Shown here in pieces: positions 52,344 through 60,050 of a stretch of DNA of 64,000 bases. The notes beneath the pieces were generated by a model, which did not search any database, was not told where the DNA came from, and was given only the letters and a program-made list of their open reading frames with translations. Origin of the DNA: Sphingobacterium sp. B16(2022) (GTDB lineage Bacteria; Bacteroidota; Bacteroidia; Sphingobacteriales; Sphingobacteriaceae); contig NZ_JAAUVN010000002.1 in NCBI RefSeq assembly GCF_012030425.1, positions 310,001 to 374,000 of the forward strand. Direction: 5' to 3'. Each line of letters begins with the position of its first letter. The first letter of the stretch is position 1. A program made the position numbers and the translations under genes.

Positions 52344-54725
52344 ATGAAATTGAAAAAAATCTATGCAATATTGGCATTCCAGCTTATTGCTGGAGGTCTT
52401 TTTGCACAGGAACAGCTCGATAGCCTTGCTGTTACAAAATTAAGTCCCCTCTTTTCTCAACCGACTCTGAAGAATAACAAGCTGGTTGTCCCGCAGATAA
52501 AAGGATATGAAGTCTCTCTGATCGGGTCGGATAATAAAGTGGTGATTGACCTAAATGGTCATATATCGCAACCTCTGATCGATAAAAAAGTTAATGTACT
52601 CTATAAGATCGTACGTAAATCGGATCGGGCTTTTGGTGAAATTCCGATGAAAGATATTGTCATCAAAGGTGTATATGGTGATAATGGAGTGGGGGAACAA
52701 CCTTTCGTAATTCCTTCCTTGCGTGAGTGGTATGGTGTGGATGGCGTATTCCAATTGCGTCCTGAGTCAACGATCGTGCTGGAACAACAAAATGAAGAGT
52801 CGTCAAAAGTTGCACAGCTTTTAAAAGAGGATATCAAAAAGTTGATCGGACTGGATCTGCCTGTGCGAACTGGAGAACCAAAAGCGGGTGATATTTTTAT
52901 TGGATCTAAAGGTGATAAGGCTTTGGGAAATGAAGGGTATTCGCTAAAAATTGATGATGTTTTCAGTATTCAGGCTCCAAATTATAACGGTAAGGTTTTC
53001 GGAACGAGAACATTACTTCAATTGCTTGCTCAAAATAAAAAACAACTGAGCATATCGAAAGGTTTCTCTCGTGATTATCCTACATACGAGGTGCGGGGAT
53101 TTATGCTGGATGTTGGACGTAAATTTTTTACGATCGATTTCTTAAATGATTATGTGGAGATGATGTCTTATTACAAGATGTCAAATTTCCATATCCACCT
53201 TACGGATAACGCCTTCGATAAATATTTTAACTACGATTGGGATAGCACTTATGCAGGTTTTCGGTTAGAAAATGAACGCTATCCAAATCTTGCCTCTAAA
53301 GATGGACACTATACCAAAGCTGAATTTATTGCCTTACAGAAAAAGGCGCTTCGTTATGGGGTGACTATTATTCCAGAAATCGATGTGCCTGCCCATTCAT
53401 TGGCAATTAGCCATGCTATTCCTGAAGTAGGGAGCCGTAAGTTTGGAATGGATCATCTTGATCTGGATAATCCAAAAAGTTATGAGGTGGTCAAAAATAT
53501 TTTTGATGAATATACACAAGGTCCTAATCCGGTATTTATTGGTGAAGAGATACATATCGGAACGGATGAGTATGCAAAAAGTGAATCTGAGAAATTTAGA
53601 AAATTCACCGATTACGTGATTAAAGTGGTGCAGGATAATGGTAAGAAAGTACGTGCCTGGGGTGCTTTGACACATGCTCAAGGAACAACGCCTGTTCGGG
53701 TTAAGGATGTACGATTAAACATGTGGTACAATGGTTATGCCGATCCTATCGCGATGAAAAAATTGGGTTACCAACAGATCAGTACACCTGATGGTTGGTT
53801 GTATATCGTACCGGCTGCGGGTTATTATTACGACTACCTCAATACCGACCACCTGTATAATAATTGGGAACCGAGAATGATTGGTGATATCACCTTTGAA
53901 AAAGGTGATCCGATCGTTGATGGTGGTATGTTTGCCGTTTGGAATGATATCGCAGGAAATGGGATATCGGAAAAAGATGTGCATAACCGTGTGTTCCCAG
54001 CCATACAGGTACTTGCTGAGAAAATGTGGGGAGCAGCAGATCAACATACAAGTTTATTTACTTTCAATCAAAAGAAAAAATCAGTCATTGAAGCTCCAGG
54101 TCTAAATATGAGAGGTCATTATGCGGCTCTTGATCCTGTGATTGTTCACCTGAATTTTGATTCGCAAACGCGCAATCAAATGGATAACGAATGGAAAGAA
54201 GCTAACACCACGGGTACTCAATTTGAAAAAGGGATAAAAGATAATGGTCTTAAGTTTACGGGTGAAACAAGTAAATTGATTTTACCTATTGCTGAAATTG
54301 GTGAGCAGTATACGGTGTTTTTCTGGATCAAACCTGAGACAAATTTAGTTGGTGATCTGTTTGTATCGAAAAATGCAAAAGTTTTCAGTGATGGTAAAGG
54401 TCTTGGATATGCTCGTGACGGTTATCAATACTATTTTGATTATACTTTACCTATAAATGAGTGGAGTCAGCTAAGCATCACAGGTGATCATATCGGTACA
54501 CAATTGTATGTGAACGGTAAATTGATCAAGGATATGAAACCTTTTGATGTGGTGATGCCTTATAAGGATAAGAATAATGGTAAAGAAATCAAGTATAAGA
54601 AAGTGCAGACCTTAGTTTTTCCGCTGTCCGAGATCAGCTTAAAAAATGCTATTTTAGATGAGCTAAAGGTTTATAATAAAAAATTGACCAGTCAAGAAAT
54701 TGTGAGTGAATTTAGAACATACTAG
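52344..54725 (+). CDS. Secreted GH20 beta-N-acetylhexosaminidase with C-terminal LamG domain
   Basis: A 793-residue exported enzyme from the ATG at 52344, chosen because it opens the signal peptide MKLKKIYAILAFQLIAGGLF; the frame runs 42 bases further up to a TTG. A GH20 N-terminal domain (about 85-195) is followed by the catalytic barrel with YEVRGFMLDVGRKFFT, HIHLTDNAF, IPEIDVPAHS and the catalytic Asp-Glu in IHIGTDEYAKSE. The C-terminal 180 residues (VIVHLNFDSQTRNQMD, YTVFFWIKPETN) form a concanavalin-like LamG domain that may bind glycans. It removes terminal beta-GlcNAc or GalNAc. It is separated by terminators on both sides. Confidence 0.93.
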   Translation: MKLKKIYAILAFQLIAGGLFAQEQLDSLAVTKLSPLFSQPTLKNNKLVVPQIKGYEVSLIGSDNKVVIDLNGHISQPLIDKKVNVLYKIVRKSDRAFGEIPMKDIVIKGVYGDNGVGEQPFVIPSLREWYGVDGVFQLRPESTIVLEQQNEESSKVAQLLKEDIKKLIGLDLPVRTGEPKAGDIFIGSKGDKALGNEGYSLKIDDVFSIQAPNYNGKVFGTRTLLQLLAQNKKQLSISKGFSRDYPTYEVRGFMLDVGRKFFTIDFLNDYVEMMSYYKMSNFHIHLTDNAFDKYFNYDWDSTYAGFRLENERYPNLASKDGHYTKAEFIALQKKALRYGVTIIPEIDVPAHSLAISHAIPEVGSRKFGMDHLDLDNPKSYEVVKNIFDEYTQGPNPVFIGEEIHIGTDEYAKSESEKFRKFTDYVIKVVQDNGKKVRAWGALTHAQGTTPVRVKDVRLNMWYNGYADPIAMKKLGYQQISTPDGWLYIVPAAGYYYDYLNTDHLYNNWEPRMIGDITFEKGDPIVDGGMFAVWNDIAGNGISEKDVHNRVFPAIQVLAEKMWGAADQHTSLFTFNQKKKSVIEAPGLNMRGHYAALDPVIVHLNFDSQTRNQMDNEWKEANTTGTQFEKGIKDNGLKFTGETSKLILPIAEIGEQYTVFFWIKPETNLVGDLFVSKNAKVFSDGKGLGYARDGYQYYFDYTLPINEWSQLSITGDHIGTQLYVNGKLIKDMKPFDVVMPYKDKNNGKEIKYKKVQTLVFPLSEISLKNAILDELKVYNKKLTSQEIVSEFRTY

Positions 54726-54763
54726 CACTTTTTACAATCATTTCGAACTGCTCTTTATATCTT

Positions 54764-54800
54764 ACATGCCTGCCATTTTGAAATGGTAGGCATGTTTGTT
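54764..54800 (+). terminator. Terminator after the GH20 gene
   Basis: A 15-base inverted repeat (ACATGCCTGCCATTT with its complement, one G-U) with almost no loop, followed by TTGTTTTG. Confidence 0.75.
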
Positions 54801-54817
54801 TTGAGTATAATCGTAAA

Positions 54818-54852
54818 AAAAGATATCATCCAATCTTTGGATGATATCTTTT
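54818..54852. terminator. Second, bidirectional hairpin before the convergent small gene
   Basis: A perfect 16-bp stem (54818-54833 with 54837-54852), A run left, TTTT right. It serves the minus-strand gene ending at 54903. Confidence 0.85.
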
Positions 54853-54902
54853 AAAAACTTTATTTTAGGATATAAGACGAAAGGTAATAGTCCTGTCGGA
54901 AA

Positions 54903-55184
54903 TTAATTTGAAACAGCGATGATGCTTTCAAATACTTTGTCCATAAAGAGTACAGTATCCATATTTTTTTCATACTTCCTATGTTCAAATAGAAGTTCAA
55001 AATTACCGTTATATTTCATTGCAACAAGTTCAAATTTGCGTAGTTCCAGCCAGGTTGGAATCTCCTCGATACTGGGTACTGCACAGGTGATGGTTTTAAA
55101 ATTTCCTTGTTGCGTAATGCTATAATGAACATGGACCGGAGTAGAGGTCTTCTTCGGATAGCTGACCATAATGTTTTGTTTCAT
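54903..55184 (-). CDS. Small hypothetical protein
   Basis: A 93-residue soluble protein from the ATG at 55184 (MKQNIMVSYPKKTSTPVHVHY); the open frame continues upstream to 55223, but with a hydrophobic unlikely start. It has mixed alpha/beta character with a His cluster VHVHY and a motif VPSIEEIPTWLELRKF. No family recognised. It stands alone on the minus strand between plus-strand glycan genes and has its own terminator hairpin, which supports a real gene. Confidence 0.55.
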   Translation of the reverse strand: MKQNIMVSYPKKTSTPVHVHYSITQQGNFKTITCAVPSIEEIPTWLELRKFELVAMKYNGNFELLFEHRKYEKNMDTVLFMDKVFESIIAVSN

Positions 55185-55541
55185 ACTGAATATAAAAATG
55201 AAAAAATAGTTGATGCCGCTCACTACGAAGAGCAGGAATCGCTAAGTGCAGACGATCTGCCTAAAGCCAGAAAGATAGAAGGAGAGATGTCGTTATCAAT
55301 GAACGAGGACGTAGCGTAATCTCAGTTTTTAATCACATTTATGTAAGATACTGAAATTAAGTTAAATAAGCAAATGTTAGGCAATTGTTGTATGAAGCGT
55401 TGAAACGCTATTATACCTTTTTGGAGCGTAAAATTATTGTGATTTATCGGTTATTTAGTGTTAAATTAATATCTTTAGAGCTAGGTCGACAGCAGGTATG
55501 ACCACTATCAATTAAACCATTCGAGTAATACCGAGATTATT

Positions 55542-56384
55542 ATGAACGCAAGAAGAGAATTTCTCCAAAAGGGATTTTTGGGAATATCTGGATTAGCCTT
55601 AGCCAGTACATTTCAATTGGAGGCACGGGCAACTACTTTAGTAAAAAAAGGAAAAGAAGATGGCTTCCATTTGGGAGTTGCAGGTTATAGTTTTGTCAAT
55701 TTTAAGTTAGACGAGTCTTTAAGTATGATGAAGCGGATGGATATTAAATACCTATGCATCAAAGATTTTCATCTTCCTTTTAAGAGTACAGCAACCGAAA
55801 TTAGTAATTTTCATGAAAAGCTAAAGCAATCTGGTGTTACGGGTTATGCTGTAGGTCCGATTTACACCACTTCGGTAAAAGCAATCGACGATGCTTTCGA
55901 TTATGCTAAACGTGTAGGAGTTAATTTAATCATCGGTATTCCGAATAAAGAAGATTTGACCTATCTATCCAATAAGACAAAGGAAACAGGTATCCGTTTT
56001 GCGATTCATAATCATGGTCCTGAAGATAAATTGTATCCGAATGCTACGGTGATTTATAATCTGATCAAAGATTTAGATGCTAACCTGGGGATGTGTTTTG
56101 ATATGGGACATGATACGCGGGATGGTCAGGACGCGATCAAAGATTTACAACAATATCACAAAAGAATATTTGATATACACCTCAAAAATGTCACTTCAGC
56201 AACTGCGGAAGGGACTACCTGTGAGCTTGGTCGTGGAGTCATTCATATTCCTTTATTTATAAAAGCATTGCGTAAGGTGAACTATAGTGGTAAGTGTAGC
56301 TTGGAACATGAAAAAGATATGGAGGATCCTTTGGCAGGTTTGGCCGAATCGACAGGATATTTTAGAGGTGTTTGTGCTGTTTGA
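55542..56384 (+). CDS. Exported sugar phosphate isomerase/epimerase-like TIM-barrel protein
   Basis: A 280-residue protein of the xylose isomerase-like/AP endonuclease 2 family. The N-terminus MNARREFLQKGFLGISGLALAS has a twin-arginine signal, so the folded, metal-loaded enzyme is probably exported by Tat. Barrel motifs include LGVAGYSFVNF, IHNHGPED (metal His), GMCFDMGHDTRDG and IHLKNVTS. The C-terminal SLEHEKDMEDP provides a Glu. The GH95 gene follows after 17 bases, so the two work together. It may isomerise or epimerise a released or keto sugar in the periplasm. Confidence 0.88.
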   Translation: MNARREFLQKGFLGISGLALASTFQLEARATTLVKKGKEDGFHLGVAGYSFVNFKLDESLSMMKRMDIKYLCIKDFHLPFKSTATEISNFHEKLKQSGVTGYAVGPIYTTSVKAIDDAFDYAKRVGVNLIIGIPNKEDLTYLSNKTKETGIRFAIHNHGPEDKLYPNATVIYNLIKDLDANLGMCFDMGHDTRDGQDAIKDLQQYHKRIFDIHLKNVTSATAEGTTCELGRGVIHIPLFIKALRKVNYSGKCSLEHEKDMEDPLAGLAESTGYFRGVCAV

Positions 56385-56401
56385 TCTTTAGAATAAATTA
56401 T

Positions 56402-58792
56402 ATGTTTTCAACTAAGTTAATCCCATATTTTACATCAGTGAAAGTATGGCTATCCTTCTTGCTTTTCTTTATGATTGTTGTGGATGTAAGGGCGCAACAT
56501 CAGGATCATGTTTTATGGTATAAAGAACCTGCTAAAAACTGGAATGAAGCATTGCCTGTCGGAAATGGTCGATTGGGTGCTATGGTATTTGGCGATTATA
56601 ATAAAGAGACGATACAGCTTAATGAGGAAAGTTTATGGGCAGGTACCAAACAAGATGCAAATGCGGATGCTGCTACAAAATTGCCAGAAATACAAGCGTT
56701 ATTGATCGCTGGTGAAATTGAAAAAGCTGCTGCGCTATCCGAAAAATACCTAAAAAGCGACCCGTTAAGAATACGCTCTTACCAGTCTTTTGGAGAATTA
56801 CAGATTGATTTTGCGAACGAACGGTATAAACCTGAACAGATTACTGATTATCGACGTGAATTGGATATTCAAAGTGGTATTACAACTGTCCACTATCAAT
56901 TGAATGGGGTACAGTATAAAAGAGAAGTTTTTGTATCGGCTCCTGACAATGTGGTCGTCATCCGCTTGACGGCAGATAAACCGGGTAAACTTACTTTCCG
57001 TTTATCGTACGGTAGGGAGCAGGATGCTACTGCGATGCCACAGAGTGAAAAGGAACTGCGCATACAGGGACAGATTGCAGATCTGCCACATAAAGATGCG
57101 AGTGAACCAGGATTGCATATGAAGTTTGCAGGTTTGATGCGAGGCGTAAACAAAGGAGGTAGCCTAGTGGCGATAGCCAATTCATTTTTTGTGAAAGATG
57201 CCGATGAGGTATTGATCTATTTTACCGCTGCGACCGACTATAATTTCTCGATATTAAATTATGACCGTACGATCGATCCATTTTTACGTTGTCAGGAAAT
57301 CATCGATAAGGTTAAAAATTTACCCTTTGACGAGGCTGAGAAACGTCATGTAATGGATCATCGTAATTTATTTGACCGTGTGGTTTTTAATATGGGTACC
57401 CCCTCTCTGTTGCCCACCAATGAGCGTCTAAAAATGGTGAAAGACGGTCAACTGGATTTGTCTCTGATTAGTCTATATTTTCAATATGGACGCTATCTAT
57501 TGATGGGGTCATCCCGTGCGCCAGGTGTACTTCCTGCTAATCTGCAAGGTATCTGGAATAAGGATATGAATGCGCCATGGAGTTCTGATTTTCATACCAA
57601 TATCAATATCCAGATGAATTATTGGCCAGCAGAGGTGTGTAATCTTTCTGAAACGGTCGTGCCTTTTTCAAACTTTATTTCGGCTTTACGTGAACCCGGT
57701 CGTGTCACCGCCCGGAAAACATACAATGCTTCGGGATGGACAATGAACCACCTCACGGATTTATTCGGACGTACCGCGATAACGGATGGTGTTGGATGGG
57801 GTACTTTTCCTATCGCAGCTTCATGGCTGGTACTACATCAATGGGATCATTATTTGTTTACAAAGGATAAAGAATACTTGAAGAAAGAGGCTTACCCGTC
57901 AATGCAGGAAGCAGCGCAGTTTATGTTGGACTATCTTGTCGAAGATAAAAACGGAAATTTGGTTACAGCTCCTTCGAATTCCCCTGAAAATCAATATCGC
58001 ATGGCTGATGGAAAGCAGTTTATGTTAACGTATGGTGCCACCATGGATGTACAGATCATCAATGAATTATTTCAAGCATGTGTGGAAGCAGAAACAATTT
58101 TAGGTCAAAAATCTGATTTTTCTGATCGCTTGAAAGCTGCAATGAAAAAACTACCTCCGGTTAAAATTAGTCCACGCTATAACACGATTCAGGAATGGAT
58201 AGAGGATTATGAAGAGGTTGAACCGGGTCACCGACATATTTCGCATCTTTTTGGTTTGTATCCAGGGAAATCAATTAATGCAAATGACCCTGAAATTTTT
58301 GAAGCTGCACGCAGAACGATAGCCCGTCGTCGTTTTTATAATGAGAATGAAGGCAACCGTATGGGAAGCTATACAGGATGGAGTCGAGCTTGGATGATCA
58401 ATTTTTACGCACGTTTACTGGATGGGGATGAGGCTGGAAAAAATGTGCAGGAGCTCCTAGCTAAAACAACTTTGGATAATTTGTTTAATACGCATCCACC
58501 ATTTCAGATTGATGGTAACTTTGGCGGAACTGCAGGTATAGCAGAGATGTTGATCCAAAGTCATAATGATGAGGTACATTTATTGCCAGCACTGCCACCG
58601 ACTTGGGCAACTGGAGAAGTAAAAGGTTTGCGCGTACGTAATGGATTGGTTGTGGATATGAAGTGGGAAAATGGAGAGTTGATTGATGCTGCCATATATG
58701 CTAAAGAGACTAAAAAGGTAACAGTGCGTTATAAAAATAAAGTAAAAACAATGAAAGTAACTGCGAATAAACCGCTGATTGTTCAATTTTAA
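56402..58792 (+). CDS. Secreted GH95 alpha-L-fucosidase-type glycosidase
   Basis: A 796-residue exported enzyme from the ATG at 56402, preferred over the frame opening at 56372 because that would overlap the upstream gene. The signal peptide ends at VRAQ. The N-terminal beta-sandwich starts WNEALPVGNGRLGAMVFGD with the family Asn-Glu-Glu (LNEESLW). The (alpha/alpha)6 barrel contains all known catalytic positions: NINIQMNYWPAE (two Asn), SNSPENQY (acid Glu) and PPFQIDGNFGG (Asp). Family activity: inverting alpha-1,2-L-fucosidase or alpha-L-galactosidase. It lies in an operon with the TAT-type isomerase-like gene. Confidence 0.94.
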   Translation: MFSTKLIPYFTSVKVWLSFLLFFMIVVDVRAQHQDHVLWYKEPAKNWNEALPVGNGRLGAMVFGDYNKETIQLNEESLWAGTKQDANADAATKLPEIQALLIAGEIEKAAALSEKYLKSDPLRIRSYQSFGELQIDFANERYKPEQITDYRRELDIQSGITTVHYQLNGVQYKREVFVSAPDNVVVIRLTADKPGKLTFRLSYGREQDATAMPQSEKELRIQGQIADLPHKDASEPGLHMKFAGLMRGVNKGGSLVAIANSFFVKDADEVLIYFTAATDYNFSILNYDRTIDPFLRCQEIIDKVKNLPFDEAEKRHVMDHRNLFDRVVFNMGTPSLLPTNERLKMVKDGQLDLSLISLYFQYGRYLLMGSSRAPGVLPANLQGIWNKDMNAPWSSDFHTNINIQMNYWPAEVCNLSETVVPFSNFISALREPGRVTARKTYNASGWTMNHLTDLFGRTAITDGVGWGTFPIAASWLVLHQWDHYLFTKDKEYLKKEAYPSMQEAAQFMLDYLVEDKNGNLVTAPSNSPENQYRMADGKQFMLTYGATMDVQIINELFQACVEAETILGQKSDFSDRLKAAMKKLPPVKISPRYNTIQEWIEDYEEVEPGHRHISHLFGLYPGKSINANDPEIFEAARRTIARRRFYNENEGNRMGSYTGWSRAWMINFYARLLDGDEAGKNVQELLAKTTLDNLFNTHPPFQIDGNFGGTAGIAEMLIQSHNDEVHLLPALPPTWATGEVKGLRVRNGLVVDMKWENGELIDAAIYAKETKKVTVRYKNKVKTMKVTANKPLIVQF

Positions 58793-58807
58793 TTTTAATT
58801 TATCAAT

Positions 58808-58847
58808 AAACACAAAGGGCTCCAATGTAATGGAGCCCTTTGTGTTT
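58808..58847 (+). terminator. Rho-independent terminator after the GH95 gene
   Basis: A perfect 17-bp stem (58808-58824 with 58831-58847) with loop ATGTAA, ending in a short T run. Confidence 0.93.
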
Positions 58848-58992
58848 ATTGGTATTTACATGAATTATTTATATTCCTATTATAATATTTTTTACAGTTC
58901 AATCATACATTTTGTTTCTAGAACCTATTTAAGAATAGCTGACAATATCCTAGTTAAAGTTTAGTTCTCGAATAATAGTACTATTTGCAAAG

Positions 58993-59052
58993 AAAACATA
59001 GATATAGGTCAAATTAAGCGTGGTTGTATTTATATGAATTGCGAATCTTTAC
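58993..59052 (+). promoter_or_regulatory. 60-bp upstream module of the ECF sigma gene (copy A)
   Basis: Block 1 (58993-59026) matches 59859-59892 at 28 of 34 positions and contains GTCAAATTAAGCGTGGTTG. A 17-base spacer is not conserved (3 of 17). Block 2, AATCTTTAC (59044-59052), is identical in both copies. The spacing is the same in both, which is the layout of a -35/-10 promoter preceded by an upstream site. The rest of the gap 58848-59158 shows nothing else recognised. Confidence 0.65.
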
Positions 59053-59158
59053 CATGTACGAATAGAAGATATATTACTGCGAAAACAACGATGTTGTTAT
59101 AACCTAATAAAAAATACGATACGCAAAGTAAACTGTCTATTCTTTATTTCGGAATTGA

Positions 59159-59704
59159 ATGATGGAGCAGGTACAGGTAAAACAAAATTTTAATGAATTG
59201 TTTAAGGAATATCATCAAAGATCATTTTTATTTGCACGATCTCTTGTTCATATCAATGAAGTAGCGGAAGACATTGCTTCCGAAGCGCTGATTGTGTTGT
59301 GGGAGCGAATGAATGTTGAAATTGTTCAATCTCCTAAGAGTTTTCTTTTTAGAGTTGTAAAAAACAAGGCTCTTGATTACCTCAAACATCAAAAAGTTCT
59401 GAAAAGATTTGTCGAATCTATTGATGAATGGAATGGAAAGCAGTTGCAACAGCATATGAATACTTTAGATAAAAGAGATGAAGAGGTTCTTTTTTCGAAA
59501 GAAATCAAAGAAATAGCTGCGAAGACTTTAGAGTGTTTACCAAAAAAAACCAGAGAAGTATTTGTACTAAGCCGACATCAGCATCTGTGCGGTAAGAAAA
59601 TAGCAGAGGAGTTGGGTATTACCGTGAAAGGTGTGGAATATCACATTACAAAAGCTTTGAAAGTTATGACGGTCAATCTCAAAGATTATATAACCAAAGT
59701 CTAG
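59159..59704 (+). CDS. ECF-type RNA polymerase sigma factor
   Basis: A 181-residue sigma-70 family protein of the ECF class with sigma-2 (about 10-75, FLFARSLVHINEVAEDIASE, VLWERM) and sigma-4 (about 115-170, LECLPKKTREVFVLSR, GKKIAEELGITVKGVEYHI) in the form typical of Bacteroidota SusC-associated sigma factors. It normally controls a SusC/SusD operon through a FecR-type anti-sigma factor. Here no FecR gene follows. The next gene is a secreted enzyme and then a SusC receptor on the same strand. Two in-frame ATGs (59159, 59162) are equivalent. It shares an upstream module with the next gene. Confidence 0.93.
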   Translation: MMEQVQVKQNFNELFKEYHQRSFLFARSLVHINEVAEDIASEALIVLWERMNVEIVQSPKSFLFRVVKNKALDYLKHQKVLKRFVESIDEWNGKQLQQHMNTLDKRDEEVLFSKEIKEIAAKTLECLPKKTREVFVLSRHQHLCGKKIAEELGITVKGVEYHITKALKVMTVNLKDYITKV

Positions 59705-59858
59705 TTTATCATTATTCTCGCCTACTACTTAAAGTGTTTCTTTGGATAAATTTTCATGGATATGAAATTTTGATTAAAATTTTACAATCTATTATGAAGT
59801 GAATTTTGTGTCATTACAATACTATAAAATTAGTTGTACATCCGATGTTTTGTGCAAA

Positions 59859-59918
59859 AAAACATTGATAAAAGTCAAAATAAGCGTAGCTGCTCAGGCA
59901 ACATATTTTAATCTTTAC
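59859..59918 (+). promoter_or_regulatory. 60-bp upstream module of the unclassified glycosidase gene (copy B)
   Basis: Aligns without gaps to 58993-59052: block 1 with GTCAAAATAAGCGTAGCTG, a 17-base unconserved spacer, then AATCTTTAC at 59910-59918. It lies about 130 bases before the ATG at 60051. Confidence 0.65.
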
Positions 59919-59986
59919 AGTATAAATAAGCAATGTTGTTTCTCGTAAACGATTATTGTTTTTTTATTAACCATCTATGATCAGGA

Positions 59987-60007
59987 CATAACAGACCAAC
60001 TGTTATG
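59987..60007. promoter_or_regulatory. Inverted repeat upstream of the unclassified glycosidase gene
   Basis: CATAACAG and CTGTTATG around ACCAA, within the leader of the downstream gene. It could be an operator or an RNA hairpin. The remainder of the gap 59705-60050 holds only module B. Confidence 0.45.
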
Positions 60008-60050
60008 ATCGGATAAATAACCAAGTTTACTTACAAAGTATTATAAACCA

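Noticed and set aside
55107..55319. Plus-strand frame of 70 codons opposite and beyond the small minus-strand gene
   Set aside because: The C-terminal part (ESLSADDLPKARKIEGEM) looks protein-like, but there is no plausible start outside the antisense overlap; left as unsupported, possibly a remnant.
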